Positions 43,233 through 54,608 of a stretch of DNA of 64,000 nucleotides are shown here, in pieces. Made by a program: the position numbers and the translations under genes. The DNA is from Variovorax sp. HW608 (GTDB lineage: Bacteria > Pseudomonadota > Gammaproteobacteria > Burkholderiales > Burkholderiaceae_C). The stretch is from NCBI RefSeq assembly GCF_900090195.1, contig NZ_LT607803.1, forward strand, positions 3,808,229 to 3,872,228. The letters are read 5' to 3'. A model generated the notes under the pieces. That model ran no database searches. It was not told where the DNA came from and was given only the letters and a program-made list of their open reading frames with translations. Within the stretch, counting starts at the first letter, position 1. Each line of letters opens with the position of its first letter.

Positions 43233-44044
43233 TCATGCCGCGGCGACCGGTTCCGCGCGCGGCACCGCGGCCAGCAGGGCCTGCGTGTAGGGATGCGCCG
43301 CATGCGCGAAGAGATGCTGCGGCTCGCCGCGTTCGACGACGAGGCCGCGGTGCAGCACGCAGACTTCGTCGCACAGGTGGTTCACCACCGCGAGGTCGTG
43401 GCTGATGAGGAGGTAGCTGACGCCGTACTGCTGCTGCAGGTCCTGCATCAGGTTGAGCACCTGCGCCTGCACCGAGACGTCGAGCGCGCTCACCGGCTCG
43501 TCGGCGACGATGAGCTTCGGCCGCGTGATGAGCGCGCGCGCGATCGCGATGCGCTGCCGCTGCCCGCCGGAGAACTCGTGCGGGTACTTGTGCAGGTCGG
43601 CGAGGCGCAGGCCGACGGCGGCCAGCGATTCGCCTGCGAGTTCGCGCTGCTGCGCACGCGTGGTTTCGCCGAGCGCTTCCAGCGGTTCGGCGACGATGCG
43701 CTCGACCGTCTGGCGCGGATCGAGTGAACCGTAAGGGTCCTGGAAGACCATCTGGAAATTGCGGCGCGCCTTGCGCAGTGCGTCCCTCTGCAAGGCATGC
43801 AGGTCTTCGCCGAGCAGCTTGACGCTGCCCGAGGTCGGCTTGTCGAGCGCCATCACGAGCCGCGCGATGGTCGATTTGCCGGAGCCCGATTCACCGACGA
43901 TCCCGAGGCTGCGGCCGGGGCGGACGCTGAAGCTCACGCCATTGAGCGCCTTGACCATCGGCGGCGTACCGAAGAGGCGCTCGCGCGGCAGCGCGTAGTG
44001 GCGCACGAGCTGCGTGACTTCGAGCAGGGGGGGCGGCGCGTTCG

Positions 44045-44048
<4 letters not shown>
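43233..44048 (-). CDS. Oligopeptide/dipeptide-type ABC transporter ATPase (DppF/OppF-like)
   Basis: ATPase of 271 residues. Walker A GESGSGKST, Q-loop VFQDPYGSLDPR, signature [15 protein letters not shown], Walker B LIVADEPVSALD and H-loop ISHDLAVV are all intact. The QDPYGSLDPR segment is characteristic of the F-type subunit of Dpp/Opp systems. It starts inside the stop of the D-type ATPase gene (ATGA). Together the two ATPases power the permease pair. Confidence 0.93.
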
Positions 44049-45034
<986 letters not shown>

Positions 45035-45041
45035 GTCGGGC

Positions 45042-45923
45042 TCAGCGGGCGCGTGCGAGTCGTGGGTCGAGCAGGTCGCGCAGGCCGTCGCCCAGAAGGT
45101 TCAGGCCCAGCACGGCGAGAGCGATCGCCACGCCGGGAAAGACCGCGAGCAGCGGCGCCTGGAACATCATGGTCTGGGCTTCGCTCAGCATGCGGCCCCA
45201 CGAAGGCTGCGGTGGCTGTGTGCCGAGGCCGAGGTAGGAGAGGGCGGCTTCGGCGAGGATCGCGATCGCGAAGCGGATGGTGATCTGCACGATCAGCACC
45301 GCCGAGATGTTGGGCAGCACGTGCTGCATCGTGATAGCGAACGAGCCCTTGCCGCAGGCGCGCGCCGCCGCGATGTACTCGCGCGACCAGATCGCGTTGG
45401 CCGATGCCCGCGTGATGCGTGCGAAGGTCGGGATGTTGTAGATGCCGATCGCGATGATCGCGTTGACGATGCCCGCGCCGAAGACGGCGGTCATCATGAT
45501 GGCCGACAGGATCGCGGGGAAGGCCATGGAGAAATCGGCGAAGCGCATGATTGCTTCCTCGACCCATCCGCGCCGCGCCGCCGCGAGCAGGCCGAGTGCC
45601 GTGCCGACGGTCAGGCCGATGCCGACCGCGATCACGCCGACGAGGATCGATGCGCGCGCCCCGACGAGCAGCAGCGACGCGACATCGCGGCCGAAGGTGT
45701 CCGTGCCGAGCCAGTGCGTGGCGCCGGGCTTCTGGAGCTTGCTCGCGATGTCCATCTCGTAGGGCGACCAGGGCGTCCACACCAGGGACACCGCGGCGGC
45801 CAGCAGCAGGAGCAGCGTGAGCACGGCGCCGACCACGAAGCTGCGATGGTGCATCGCGCGGCGCCAGAAGCCGGGGACCTGGAGGGCGGCGCCGCTGGGC
45901 ACCGCAACAGGGACTGCGCTCAT
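45042..45923 (-). CDS. ABC transporter permease, DppC type
   Basis: Inner-membrane permease of 293 residues with about six helices. HWLGTDTFGRDVASLLLVGARASILVGVIAV is the classical opening of DppC-type proteins, and REYIAAARACGKGSFAITMQHVLPN is the EAA loop that contacts the ATPases. Overlaps the stop of the DppB-type gene by four bases (ATGA). Confidence 0.93.
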   Translation of the reverse strand: MSAVPVAVPSGAALQVPGFWRRAMHHRSFVVGAVLTLLLLLAAAVSLVWTPWSPYEMDIASKLQKPGATHWLGTDTFGRDVASLLLVGARASILVGVIAVGIGLTVGTALGLLAAARRGWVEEAIMRFADFSMAFPAILSAIMMTAVFGAGIVNAIIAIGIYNIPTFARITRASANAIWSREYIAAARACGKGSFAITMQHVLPNISAVLIVQITIRFAIAILAEAALSYLGLGTQPPQPSWGRMLSEAQTMMFQAPLLAVFPGVAIALAVLGLNLLGDGLRDLLDPRLARAR

Positions 45924-46870
45924 ATGTCGTGGGCCTTGATGCGGGGGTCGATCACGGCATAGAGCACGTCGACGACGAAATTGACGATCACCACCATCGC
46001 CGCCAGCAGCATCACGCAGTTGCGCACCACGATCAGGTCGCGGTTGCTGATGGCCTGGAAGATCAGGCGGCCGAGCCCCGGGAGGTAGAACACGTTCTCG
46101 ACCACGATCGTCCCGGCGAGCAACTCGGAGAACTGCATGCCCATCACCGTGATGACCGGGATCAGCGCATTGCGCAGCACATGGCGCCAGAGCACGGCGC
46201 GCTGCGACACGCCCTTGGCCCGCGCGGTGCGCACGAAATCCTCGCGCATCACCTCGAGTACCGCCGAGCGCGTGATGCGGGCCAGGATCGCGGCCTGGAC
46301 CACGGCGAGCGACAACGCGGGCAGCAGCAGCGACTTCAGCCCGGCGAGGATGCCTTCGTCCCAGCCCTCGAAGCCGCCGGCGGAGAACCACTGCAGCTGC
46401 ACCGAGAAGACCAGGATCAGCAGGATCGCGAACCAGAAATTGGGGATCGCGATGCCCACCTGGGTGAGGCCCATGAGGCCGACGTCGCCGAGCTTGTTGT
46501 GACGCGCCGCGGCCGTCACGCCGACCAGCAGCGCGAGCACCGTGGTGAAGGTCATCGCCAGGAGCGCGAGCGGGATGGTCAGCGCGAGCCGTTCGAGGAT
46601 GAGGTCGATGACCGGCGAGCTGTAGGCGTAGCTGTCGCCGAGATTGCCGGTGAGGAGGCCGCCGATCCAGTGCCAGTAGCGGTTCCAGGCGGGCTGGTCG
46701 AGGCCGAGCTTGGCTGCGAGTGCCGCCACCGCATCGGGTGAGGCATCCGGACCCATCAGGATCTGAGCCGCGTTGCCCGGAAGGATCTCGAGCACGAGGA
46801 AAACGATGATGGAAGCGCCGATCAGTGTTGCGATCAGCGTCACGAAGCGCTTGAACAGGAACAAACTCAT
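45920..46870 (-). CDS. ABC transporter permease, DppB type
   Basis: Permease of 316 residues and first gene of this operon. MSLFLFKRFVTLIATLIGASIIVFLVLEILPGN is the typical DppB start, and REDFVRTARAKGVSQRAVLWRHVLRNALIPVITVMG is the EAA loop. The ATG at 46870 is chosen over an in-frame start eleven codons upstream because relatives begin MxxFLxKRF. No clear ribosome site or promoter is seen in the 134-base divergent gap to the ferredoxin gene. Confidence 0.92.
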   Translation of the reverse strand: MSLFLFKRFVTLIATLIGASIIVFLVLEILPGNAAQILMGPDASPDAVAALAAKLGLDQPAWNRYWHWIGGLLTGNLGDSYAYSSPVIDLILERLALTIPLALLAMTFTTVLALLVGVTAAARHNKLGDVGLMGLTQVGIAIPNFWFAILLILVFSVQLQWFSAGGFEGWDEGILAGLKSLLLPALSLAVVQAAILARITRSAVLEVMREDFVRTARAKGVSQRAVLWRHVLRNALIPVITVMGMQFSELLAGTIVVENVFYLPGLGRLIFQAISNRDLIVVRNCVMLLAAMVVIVNFVVDVLYAVIDPRIKAHDI

Positions 46871-46968
46871 AAGGCGGGGCGCAGCATAACCGCAGTTACG
46901 CAACGACCGTGCCCGTGATTGCCTGGGGCGGCGGCGCTTGCACGCGCTGTGGGGGCATCCGGCGCTGA

Positions 46969-47298
<330 letters not shown>

Positions 47299-47304
47299 AG
47301 CCGG

Positions 47305-47754
47305 CTAGTCGCCGGAATTCTTCTTTTCCGCCTTCTTCGATTTCTTCTTTTTCGGCACCGCGTCCTGGCCGGTCTGCATGCTGGCGTAGAGCACTTCCTT
47401 CTTGCCCTTGCGCGGCGCCGAATCCCTGCCCGGGGTCATGTTTCGCGGGGCGTTGTCGATCACGGCCGGCCGGTTGCCTGCACCCGCTGCCTCGAGTCGC
47501 CGGCGATCGCCCTCCATGCGATGGGCTGCCGTGTGGGCATCGCGGATGGTGTCGTCGGCGTCGCGTTTCTGGCGGGCGTCGCGGGTGTCGTCGACGTCGA
47601 TCAGCCGGCCGCCCTTGCAGGGCTGATCGGTGTAGGTATTGCCGCAGCGCCAGATGCCGCCGCCCTCGGCCGCGACGGCGCTCCAGGGGCTGTACGTCGC
47701 CATGAGCAGCGCGGCACAGCGTCCGGCGATGGTTGTGGTGTGTGACAGCTTCAT
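47305..47754 (-). CDS. DUF4124-like secreted protein with lysine-rich tail
   Basis: Protein of 149 residues. A signal peptide of about 29 residues (ending SAVAA) precedes a small domain GIWRCGNTYTDQPCKGGRLIDVDD that fits DUF4124, with a likely disulfide between two cysteines. The rest (50-149) is charged and low in complexity and ends in a block of lysines with KKKKSKKAEKKN. Function unknown; the family is common in betaproteobacterial periplasms. It is 30 bases downstream of pth on the same strand, so may be read from the pth transcript. Confidence 0.8.
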   Translation of the reverse strand: MKLSHTTTIAGRCAALLMATYSPWSAVAAEGGGIWRCGNTYTDQPCKGGRLIDVDDTRDARQKRDADDTIRDAHTAAHRMEGDRRRLEAAGAGNRPAVIDNAPRNMTPGRDSAPRKGKKEVLYASMQTGQDAVPKKKKSKKAEKKNSGD

Positions 47755-47784
47755 TCTTGTTTCTCCCTTCCGTCTCTTCTTCCG

Positions 47785-48417
47785 CTAGCCCGCGGCGGGT
47801 TCGGCCCCGCCGTCGGGCTCTCGCCTCGGCGGTTTGGGGCGAGGCGGCTTGCTCGTGTGGATGAGCAAGGTCGCCTTGTCCATCTCGCCGGCCACGAGGG
47901 CCGGGAATGCATGGAGCGTGCGGACGATCGCGTCGTCGATGGCCTCCCTCTGTTCCTTCAGCGGCTTCTTCAGCACCCAGCTCACCACCTCGGACTTCAC
48001 GCCCGGATGGCCGATGCCGAGCCGAAGGCGCCAGTAGTCCCCGGTGCCGAGCTGCGCATGGATGTCGCGCAGGCCGTTGTGGCCGGCATGGCTGCCGCCC
48101 AGCTTCAGCTTGGCCTGGCCCGGCACCACGTCGAGCTCGTCGTGCACCACGAGGATCTCCTTCGGCTCGATCTTGAAGAAGCGGGCCAGCGCGGCGACCG
48201 ACTTGCCCGAGACATTCATGAAGGTCTGCGGCTCCAGCAGCCAGAGCGGCTTGCCGTTCACCTGCGTGCGCGCCACCAGGCCGTGATACGAGCGCTCCGG
48301 CGTGAGCGTGAGCTTCAGGTCGCGCGCGAGCGCGTCGATCCACCAGAAGCCGGCGTTGTGCCGGGTGGCTTCGTATTCCGGACCGGGATTTCCGAGGCCG
48401 ACGAACAACTTGATCAT
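47785..48417 (-). CDS. pth: Peptidyl-tRNA hydrolase
   Basis: Enzyme of 210 residues that frees tRNAs from stalled peptides. [30 protein letters not shown] has the catalytic histidine and asparagine in [20 protein letters not shown] the second asparagine, and [11 protein letters not shown] the aspartate. The C-terminal 25 residues are proline- and arginine-rich and go beyond the core. A terminator separates it from rplY upstream, and CATAAT ends 6 bases before its ATG, so it seems to have its own, leaderless, transcript. Confidence 0.95.
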   Translation of the reverse strand: MIKLFVGLGNPGPEYEATRHNAGFWWIDALARDLKLTLTPERSYHGLVARTQVNGKPLWLLEPQTFMNVSGKSVAALARFFKIEPKEILVVHDELDVVPGQAKLKLGGSHAGHNGLRDIHAQLGTGDYWRLRLGIGHPGVKSEVVSWVLKKPLKEQREAIDDAIVRTLHAFPALVAGEMDKATLLIHTSKPPRPKPPRREPDGGAEPAAG

Positions 48418-48423
48418 GCGTGG

Positions 48424-48429
48424 ATTATG
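48424..48429 (-). promoter_or_regulatory. -10-like box directly before pth
   Basis: CATAAT on the minus strand is followed by CCACGC and the ATG. It lies right after the rplY terminator, supporting an independent pth promoter. Confidence 0.4.
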
Positions 48430-48448
48430 TTGGCTCTGCGTTTGCCCA

Positions 48449-48478
48449 AAACAAAATGGCCCGCACGGGGCGGGCCAT
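48449..48478 (-). terminator. Rho-independent terminator of rplY
   Basis: Read on the minus strand, ATGGCCCGC-CCCGT-GCGGGCCAT is followed by TTTGTTTT. It stands 23 bases after the rplY stop and before pth. Confidence 0.82.
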
Positions 48479-48501
48479 CGCAAACGCAGGGGATGCGCGA
48501 A

Positions 48502-49155
48502 TTACTTCTTCTTGGCGGGAGCCTTGGCTTCCGTCTTGGCTGCGGCCGGAGCGGCTTCGGCTGCTGCGGCGCCTTCAGCGGGCGCTTCTTCCGCAACCAG
48601 CGGCGACACAGCGGACACCACGACCGGGTTGCCCTTGCCGTGGGCCACGAACTTGAGGCCCTTCGGCAGCTTGATGTCCTTGACCGTGACGGTCGCGTTC
48701 TTGGTCAGGCCTGAAAGATCGATCTCGATGAACTCGGGCAGGTCGGCCGGCAGGCAGCTGACTTCGATTTCGGTCATCACGTGGTTCACGAGGTTGTGAT
48801 CGAGCTTGACGGCCGTGGACTCTTCCTCGCCCTTGAAGTGCAGCGGCACCTTGACGGTCATGCGGGTGCGGGCGTCGACACGCTGGAAGTCGACGTGCTG
48901 CACGAGCGGACGGAAGGGGTGGTACTGCACGTCACGCAGCAGGACCTTCGAGACCTGGCCGCCGAGTTCCATCTCGAGGATGGACGAGTGGAAGGCTTCC
49001 TTCTTGAGGGCATGCCACAGCGCGTTGTGATCGAGTTCGATCAGTTGGGGCTGGCCTTCACCACCGTAGACGATGCCGGGCGTCTTGCCCGAGATGCGCA
49101 GACGGCGGCTCGCACCCGTACCCTGCTTGGCGCGCTCAAAAGCGACGAATTTCAT
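48502..49155 (-). CDS. rplY: 50S ribosomal protein L25/general stress protein Ctc
   Basis: L25 of 217 residues, the long form with both the 5S rRNA-binding domain (about 1-95, beginning [31 protein letters not shown]) and the C-terminal TL5/Ctc domain (about 96-185). The tail from about 187 is alanine-, glutamate- and lysine-rich and probably disordered. E. coli has only the short form. It lies between prs and pth in the conserved block; a terminator on each side makes it a single-gene unit, with GGAGTTGAGTT before the ATG. Confidence 0.95.
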   Translation of the reverse strand: MKFVAFERAKQGTGASRRLRISGKTPGIVYGGEGQPQLIELDHNALWHALKKEAFHSSILEMELGGQVSKVLLRDVQYHPFRPLVQHVDFQRVDARTRMTVKVPLHFKGEEESTAVKLDHNLVNHVMTEIEVSCLPADLPEFIEIDLSGLTKNATVTVKDIKLPKGLKFVAHGKGNPVVVSAVSPLVAEEAPAEGAAAAEAAPAAAKTEAKAPAKKK

Positions 49156-49202
49156 AACTCAACTCCTGTGGAAGTCGACCGCGACCAGTGCGACTCCGGT
49201 TT

Positions 49203-49226
49203 AAAAAAGGCTTCCCGAAGGAAGCC
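49203..49226 (-). terminator. Rho-independent terminator of prs
   Basis: On the minus strand GGCTTCC-TTCG-GGAAGCC is followed by six T. The stable TTCG tetraloop and the location 24 bases after the prs stop make this a firm call. Confidence 0.92.
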
Positions 49227-49249
49227 CGGCTTTTGCTCGGATCAGGATC

Positions 49250-50224
49250 TCAGAAGAGGTTTTCCTGGTCGGAGAACAAACTCATGACCGACTCGCCCTT
49301 GGCGATGCGCTGGATCGTCTCGGCGATCAGCGGTGCCACGGACAGTTGGCGAATCTTGGCGCAACCCGTCGCACCGGCGGAGAGCGGGATCGTGTTGGTC
49401 ACGACCACTTCGTCGAGCGCGCTGCCCTTGGCGATGCGCTCGATGGCCGGACCCGAGAAGATCGGGTGCGTGCAGTAGGCGTACACCTTCTTGGCGCCGC
49501 GTTCCTTCAGTACTTCGGCCGCTTTGACCAGCGTGCCGGCCGTGTCGATCATGTCGTCCATGATCACGCAGTTGCGGCCGTCGATCTCGCCGATGACATG
49601 CATGACTTCGCTCACGTTGGCGCGCGGACGGCGCTTGTCGATGATCGCGAGGTCGCAATTGAGCTGCTTGGCCAGCGCGCGGGCGCGAACCACGCCGCCG
49701 ACGTCGGGCGAGACCACGATCAGGTCTTCGTAGTTCTTCTGGCGCAGATCGCCCAGAAGGACCGGGGACGCGTAGATGTTGTCGACCGGGATGTCGAAGA
49801 AGCCCTGGATCTGGTCGGCGTGCAGGTCCATGGTCAGCACGCGCGCCACGCCCACGGTTTCGAGCAGGTTGGCGACCACCTTGGCCGAGATCGGCACGCG
49901 GCTCGAACGCGGACGGCGGTCCTGGCGGGCGTAGCCGAAATAGGGGATCACGGCACTGATGCGCTCGGCCGATGCGCGCTTGAGCGCGTCGACCATGATG
50001 AGCAGTTCCATCAGGTTTTCGTTGGTCGGCGCGCAGGTCGACTGGACGACGAACACGTCGCGCGCCCGGACGTTCTGGTTGATCTCGACGGTGACTTCGC
50101 CATCGGAGAAGCGACCGACACGTGCGGCGCCCAGCGAAGTACCGAGGTGCTGAGAAATCTCAGCGGCAAGCCCTGGATTGGCATTGCCGGTGAAAACCAT
50201 GAAATCAGGGTTATGAGCCTGCAT
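49250..50224 (-). CDS. prs: Ribose-phosphate pyrophosphokinase (PRPP synthetase)
   Basis: Class I PRPP synthetase of 324 residues. [23 protein letters not shown] opens the fold; [16 protein letters not shown] is the ATP-binding flexible loop, [17 protein letters not shown] the catalytic region, [15 protein letters not shown] the regulatory and ribose part, and [18 protein letters not shown] the PRPP loop. The ATG at 50224 gives a start matching relatives; an ATG seven codons upstream is possible. Gene order ispE-tRNA(Gln)-prs-rplY-pth is kept across Burkholderiales. Confidence 0.95.
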   Translation of the reverse strand: MQAHNPDFMVFTGNANPGLAAEISQHLGTSLGAARVGRFSDGEVTVEINQNVRARDVFVVQSTCAPTNENLMELLIMVDALKRASAERISAVIPYFGYARQDRRPRSSRVPISAKVVANLLETVGVARVLTMDLHADQIQGFFDIPVDNIYASPVLLGDLRQKNYEDLIVVSPDVGGVVRARALAKQLNCDLAIIDKRRPRANVSEVMHVIGEIDGRNCVIMDDMIDTAGTLVKAAEVLKERGAKKVYAYCTHPIFSGPAIERIAKGSALDEVVVTNTIPLSAGATGCAKIRQLSVAPLIAETIQRIAKGESVMSLFSDQENLF

Positions 50225-50302
50225 GAGCGTCCCGGCTAAGTGCATCCGGCAATGCGAAATGGCCCTTTGGAGGAGCCGCCAACAATCTTGTGAATGAAGA
50301 TT

Positions 50303-50379
50303 TGGCAGGGGAGAAAGGATTCGAACCTTTGCATGCTGGAATCAAAATCCAGTGCCTTAACCAGCTTGGCGACTCCCCT
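50303..50379 (-). tRNA. tRNA-Gln (anticodon TTG)
   Basis: A complete cloverleaf of 77 bases with encoded CCA. The 7-pair acceptor stem AGGGGAG/CTCCCCT is perfect, the T-loop is TTCGAAT, and the anticodon loop TTTTGAT inside CTGGA/TCCAG gives TTG for Gln. It is placed between ispE and prs, the usual position, and is probably processed from a common transcript. Confidence 0.96.
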
Positions 50380-50421
50380 ACACAGGTCAGTGGCCAATGC
50401 CACTCACCGATATATGTCGCA

Positions 50422-51306
50422 TCAGACCGCAGAGCGCTCTGAATTCTGGACCGCCCACCCCACCAGAGGATGAACAGCCAGATTGCTGCACTTGCGAACC
50501 TGCCACCCCTTTGGGGCCTCGGCCAATTCTGCATCATGCCGCATTGCCGCGAACACTGAACTTCCAGAGCCGGTCATGCGCGCCTCCAACCCTTGAGACC
50601 CGAGCCAATCGATGGCTTGGGCGACCGCGGGACAGAGCCTCTCTGCGACCGGCTGCAGGTCGTTATGACCGAAGTCAAAGCGAAAACTGTCTGCTCTCGC
50701 TTCACTGTATGCAGCAAAGCCAGAGAGTATAGCAGCAGGAGTCGCGCGTTGGAGGTCCGGCGCTGAAAAAATATCTCGCGTGTCGATGCCCCGGTCCGGC
50801 TTGACCACGGCGAAGCGCCCCGGCGGCAGCGAGACCGGTGTGATTTCCTCGCCGATTCCCTCGACCCACGCGTTGTGTCCGCGCAGGAAGAACGGCACGT
50901 CCGCGCCCAGGCCGAGCCCGATCTGCTCGAGTCTTGCGAGCGGCAGATCGAGGCCCCAGAGACGGTTCAGCGCCAGCAGGCAGGTCGCGGCGTCGGAAGA
51001 TCCGCCCCCCATTCCGGCCTGTGCCGGGACCTCCTTGGCAACGCCGATGTGTACGCCCTGCGTGATCCCGGTGAGGCCTTGCAACGCCCGCGCGGCGCGC
51101 ACGACGAGATCGTCCGCGGGCAGCGGCGTGGTCAGGTCCTCGCGCGTGATCCGGCCGTCGTCCCGGCGTTCGAAATGCAGCGTATCGCTCCAGTCGATCA
51201 GCATGAATACCGACTGCAGCAGGTGGTAGCCGTCCGCACGTCGGCCGGTGATGTGCAGGAAGAGGTTCAGCTTGGCCGGTGCGGGGAGGTCGTAGATGGC
51301 CTTCAT
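50422..51306 (-). CDS. ispE: 4-diphosphocytidyl-2-C-methyl-D-erythritol kinase
   Basis: GHMP kinase of 294 residues for the fourth step of the MEP isoprenoid pathway. LPAPAKLNLFLHITGRRADGYHLLQSVF is the IspE start, the ATP-binding glycine loop is PAQAGMGGGSSDAATCL, and the third motif is ARMTGSGSSVFAAM. Starts inside the lolB stop (ATGA). Known gene order lolB-ispE-prs is kept. Confidence 0.95.
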   Translation of the reverse strand: MKAIYDLPAPAKLNLFLHITGRRADGYHLLQSVFMLIDWSDTLHFERRDDGRITREDLTTPLPADDLVVRAARALQGLTGITQGVHIGVAKEVPAQAGMGGGSSDAATCLLALNRLWGLDLPLARLEQIGLGLGADVPFFLRGHNAWVEGIGEEITPVSLPPGRFAVVKPDRGIDTRDIFSAPDLQRATPAAILSGFAAYSEARADSFRFDFGHNDLQPVAERLCPAVAQAIDWLGSQGLEARMTGSGSSVFAAMRHDAELAEAPKGWQVRKCSNLAVHPLVGWAVQNSERSAV

Positions 51307-51800
51307 GCGGGCTCGAACACGATGCGAAGGTCGGCGCGCGGCCCGGGCGATTCGCGCGTTGCCTGCAGCTTGCCGGCGCCGATCTGGGACAGGTCCGGCC
51401 GCCAGCCGGGCACGCGGTCTTCGCGGCCCGCGAGCCAGCCGAAGAGGGCTGCGACCGGGATCGCCGCGCCGGTGGCGGCCTCGATCAGCGCGTCGACCGA
51501 GTCGTAGCGCCGCGTTTCGGTGCCGTTCCTGAGCAAGGCCTCGCCCGGCGCCCAGTGAAGCTGTGCGAGCGTGTTGCCGATCGGGCTCGTGAGCGTGAGC
51601 TCGCCGGCCTGCGGTGCACCGCGCAGCTCGAACAGCGCCGAGAAGGTCTGGGCCGGCTGGCTGTCGATCCGCAGCGAGAGCCGTCCGCTCCATGCTTCGA
51701 TCTCACCCGGTCCGGCTTGCTTCGACGTGCCCGGCGTGGCGCAGCCGGCGACCGCGAGCGCCGCGGCGCAAGCCGACAGCAGCAGGGCTCGCCGGTTCAA
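51303..51800 (-). CDS. lolB: Outer-membrane lipoprotein LolB
   Basis: Lipoprotein of 165 residues, receptor of the Lol pathway that places lipoproteins in the outer membrane. A short signal peptide [19 protein letters not shown] ends in the lipobox AVAGC. The body has WSGRLSLRIDSQPAQTFSALFELRG and LTLTSPIGNTLAQLHWAPGEALL, the typical LolB strands, and a C-terminal LFGWLAGR motif that is well conserved. It is on the short side of the family. TTG start overlaps the stop of the TPR gene (TTGA). Confidence 0.9.
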   Translation of the reverse strand: MNRRALLLSACAAALAVAGCATPGTSKQAGPGEIEAWSGRLSLRIDSQPAQTFSALFELRGAPQAGELTLTSPIGNTLAQLHWAPGEALLRNGTETRRYDSVDALIEAATGAAIPVAALFGWLAGREDRVPGWRPDLSQIGAGKLQATRESPGPRADLRIVFEPA

Positions 51801-53623
51801 AGCTTCACGCGCAGGCGCTTGAGCGTTTCCTGCAGCGTCTCGTTGTCGGCATCGGCGAGGTTGGCTTCCTTCCAGATGCTGAGCGCCCGGTCGCGCTGGC
51901 CCGCGGTCCACAGGACTTCGCCGAGATGCGCGCCGATCTCGGGGTCGGGCCGGCGCTTGTAGGCGTCCTCGAGGATCTTCACGGCCTCGGTCGTGTTGCC
52001 GAGACGGAACTCGACCCAGCCGAGGCTGTCGGCGATGAAGGGATCGTCCGGCGCGAGCTGGACTGCCTTCTGGATCAGCGTCCTCGCCTCTTCGAGGCGC
52101 ACCTTGCGATCCGCGAACGAATAGCCGAGCGCGTTGTAGGCGTTCTGGTTGTCGGGCTTGAGCTCGATCAGCCGGCGCAGCAGGCGCTCCATGTCGTCGA
52201 GATGGTTCAGCTTCTCGGCGACCATGGCCTGGTCGTAGATGAGATCGGTGTCGCTCGGTGTGGCGGCGCTCGCCTGGCCCAGCATGTCGTAGGCGGCCTG
52301 GTACTGCTTGGCGTCGCGCAGCAGCTGGACCTCGGCGAGGAACTTCTCACGCTTCTCGTCGGGCGTGCGCTCGGGCAGGCTGCGCACGAGCTCCCGAGCC
52401 TGGGCCAGCTTGCCCTGACGGGCCAGCAGCGTGGCCCGGCGGACCTGCGCAGCGAGCAGGTCGTCGGAGTTGTCGATGCGCGCCAGCCAGCTGTCGGCAG
52501 CCGCGAAATCCTTGCGCCGTTCGGACAACTGGGCCATCAGCAGATAGGCCTGGCTCAGGCCTCGTTCCTTGGCATCCTGGTCGCGCTGCATTTCGGCGAG
52601 CGACATGTACTTGCGCAGGGAAGCCTCTGCCGCTGCGTCCTGGCGTGCCTGCGCCTGCAGGCTGCCAAGCAGCAGCCAGGGCTCCGGCAATTCGGGCTTG
52701 GCTGCCGTGAGTTTCGAAAGCTCCGCGGTCGCATCGGCGTAGCGGCGGCCTTCGACCAGCACGCGCGCATAGGCGATGCGCATCTCGGGTTGTGCCTTCG
52801 GGCCCTCGAGATAGCGCTTGACGATCGGTTCCGCCTGCGGCTGCGAGGGCTCCATCAGCTCCAGTGCGAGCAGCGCCGGGCCTTCCGAAGACGGGTCCAT
52901 CGCCTGGCCCTTGATCGCCGCTTCGAGTGCGCCAGCGGGGTCGCCGGCCGCAAGCTTGAGCCGGCCCACGGTCCCCCACGCCGCACCGCCGGTGGCGGGG
53001 TTCTTGAGCTCGTCGGCGAGCGCCTGTTCGACGACCGAAGCGGCAAGCTTCTTGTCGGTCGCGCGGCTGTAGTTGCGCGCGATCACCGCCATCAGGAAGG
53101 GGCGCTCGACCTGCGGAGTGGCCGCGATTTCCGCGCGAAGCGGCTCGACCGTTTCGCCGATGCGGTTCAAAGCGATCAGGATCTGGAGCTCGAAGCGCCG
53201 CGCATCGCGCGAATTCGGAATGGTCTCCTTCCACGCCCGGGCCGCGGTGAGCGCCGCATCGCCGGAGCGCGCCTGCAGTGCGATCTCGACCGCGCGCTGG
53301 AACAGCTTGTCGTCGCGCGAACGCCGTGCCGCATCGAGGATCAGGCCGTAGCCGCCGCCAGGGTCGCCGCCGCGGGCGTTGAGTTCGCCCATCAGCACTT
53401 CGTAGAAGAGATCGGCGGTCATCGCGGAAGGCTCCACCACCGGCTTGTCGGGGGCAGGCGCGGTCGCTTCCGGGGTGGCCGCAGGTTCGGCGGGCTCGAT
53501 GATCGGTGCGGGGCTGGTGGGGGCGGCGGGTGCCGGGGGCTCTGTCTGGGCCTGCACGGCAAGTGCGACCAGAGCCGTGATTGCGGCCGCCGCGAGGCGG
53601 GATCGGCGGAGCGAAAGATTCAT
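51797..53623 (-). CDS. Secreted TPR-repeat protein upstream of lolB
   Basis: Protein of 608 residues. A signal peptide (about 1-25, cleaved near VQAQ) is followed by a proline- and alanine-rich linker (26-65) and then at least eight tetratricopeptide-like helical repeats, including [44 protein letters not shown] near the end. The family is regularly found just upstream of lolB in betaproteobacteria and is presumed to be periplasmic or outer-membrane associated; no activity is known. TATTAT ends 6 bases before the ATG, so the mRNA could be leaderless. Divergent from mutM. Confidence 0.87.
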   Translation of the reverse strand: MNLSLRRSRLAAAAITALVALAVQAQTEPPAPAAPTSPAPIIEPAEPAATPEATAPAPDKPVVEPSAMTADLFYEVLMGELNARGGDPGGGYGLILDAARRSRDDKLFQRAVEIALQARSGDAALTAARAWKETIPNSRDARRFELQILIALNRIGETVEPLRAEIAATPQVERPFLMAVIARNYSRATDKKLAASVVEQALADELKNPATGGAAWGTVGRLKLAAGDPAGALEAAIKGQAMDPSSEGPALLALELMEPSQPQAEPIVKRYLEGPKAQPEMRIAYARVLVEGRRYADATAELSKLTAAKPELPEPWLLLGSLQAQARQDAAAEASLRKYMSLAEMQRDQDAKERGLSQAYLLMAQLSERRKDFAAADSWLARIDNSDDLLAAQVRRATLLARQGKLAQARELVRSLPERTPDEKREKFLAEVQLLRDAKQYQAAYDMLGQASAATPSDTDLIYDQAMVAEKLNHLDDMERLLRRLIELKPDNQNAYNALGYSFADRKVRLEEARTLIQKAVQLAPDDPFIADSLGWVEFRLGNTTEAVKILEDAYKRRPDPEIGAHLGEVLWTAGQRDRALSIWKEANLADADNETLQETLKRLRVKL

Positions 53624-53629
53624 CGAATC

Positions 53630-53635
53630 ATAATA
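53630..53635 (-). promoter_or_regulatory. -10-like box directly before the TPR-lolB-ispE unit
   Basis: TATTAT on the minus strand is followed by GATTCG and the ATG, the closest match to consensus among the near-start boxes of the window. Confidence 0.45.
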
Positions 53636-53703
53636 ATCCACGCTTCTTAAACGAGAGCCAGCCACGCCGGATGCGGCGTGATTCGCGTCAGGCTTTCCCC
53701 GTC

Positions 53704-54519
53704 ATGCCCGAACTACCCGAAGTCGAAGTCACCCGCCGCGGTTTTGCCGATCGCATTGCCGGCGCCCGCATCGAGGCGGTTCGCGTCGGCAAGCCCCTCA
53801 GGTGGGCGCTTTCGGTCGATCCGGGGCTGCTCGTCGGACGCACGGTCAAGGGCGTGCGCCGGCGCGGGAAATACCTGCTGGTCGATCTCGACGTGGGGCT
53901 TCTGCTGCTGCACCTCGGCATGTCCGGCAGCCTTCGCTTCGATGCGTCGCTGCCGGCCGCCGGCGCGCATGACCACTTCGATCTGGTGACCAGCCGCGGC
54001 ACGCTCCGCCTCAACGATCCGCGCCGCTTCGGCGCCGTGGTCTACGTGGAGGACGAAGCATCGCCGCTCGCCGGCAAGCTCCTGGGCGGGCTCGGCATGG
54101 AGCCGCTCGGCGACAGCTTCGATTTCGACGCCTTCCACGCGGGCTTGCGCAGGCGGCGGGCACCCGTGAAGCAGGTGCTGCTCGCCGGCGACGTGGTGGT
54201 GGGCGTCGGCAACATCTATGCGTCCGAAGCGCTTTTCCTGGCCGGCATCCGGCCCACGCTGGCCGCTTCGCGCATCAGCAGGCCGCGGGCGCTTCGCCTG
54301 CATGCGGCCATCCGGGACATCCTCGCGCGCGCCGTCGAGCGCGGCGGCAGCACGCTGCGCGACTTTTCCAATGTCGATGGCCAGAGCGGCTACTTCCAGC
54401 TCGAAGCCACGGTCTACGGCCGCGCCGGCGAGCCCTGCAGGGTTTGCGCAACGCCGATCCGCCAGTTGCGGCAGGGGCAGCGCTCGACGTATTTCTGTCC
54501 GACGTGTCAAAAGTCATGA
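53704..54519 (+). CDS. mutM: Formamidopyrimidine-DNA glycosylase
   Basis: Base-excision enzyme of 271 residues for 8-oxoguanine. PELPEVEV at the very start supplies the catalytic P2 and E3; [10 protein letters not shown] holds the beta-hairpin lysine; NIYASEALF and the C-terminal zinc finger CRVC-x16-CPTC (CPTC at 266-269) complete the fold. The zinc finger arginine is in [10 protein letters not shown]. It is followed by a dynamin-like gene and mutY, its partner in protection against oxidised guanine. Confidence 0.96.
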   Translation: MPELPEVEVTRRGFADRIAGARIEAVRVGKPLRWALSVDPGLLVGRTVKGVRRRGKYLLVDLDVGLLLLHLGMSGSLRFDASLPAAGAHDHFDLVTSRGTLRLNDPRRFGAVVYVEDEASPLAGKLLGGLGMEPLGDSFDFDAFHAGLRRRRAPVKQVLLAGDVVVGVGNIYASEALFLAGIRPTLAASRISRPRALRLHAAIRDILARAVERGGSTLRDFSNVDGQSGYFQLEATVYGRAGEPCRVCATPIRQLRQGQRSTYFCPTCQKS

Positions 54520-54582
54520 GACCATTCGTCGGTAGTGGCTTCTGGAGTGGTTTGCGCAGGCCTGCCCGGTGCTACCATCTTT

Positions 54583-54599
54583 TGTAAATTGTTTTTACA
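54583..54599. promoter_or_regulatory. Palindrome over the start region of the dynamin-like gene
   Basis: TGTAAA-TTGTT-TTTACA, a perfect 6-5-6 inverted repeat in a strongly AT-rich island of this GC-rich sequence, ending 9 bases before the TTG start at 54609. It overlaps the only -10-like box (TACATT, 54596-54601), so a bound protein would block transcription. The binding protein is unknown. Confidence 0.5.
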
Positions 54600-54608
54600 T
54601 TTACGCCG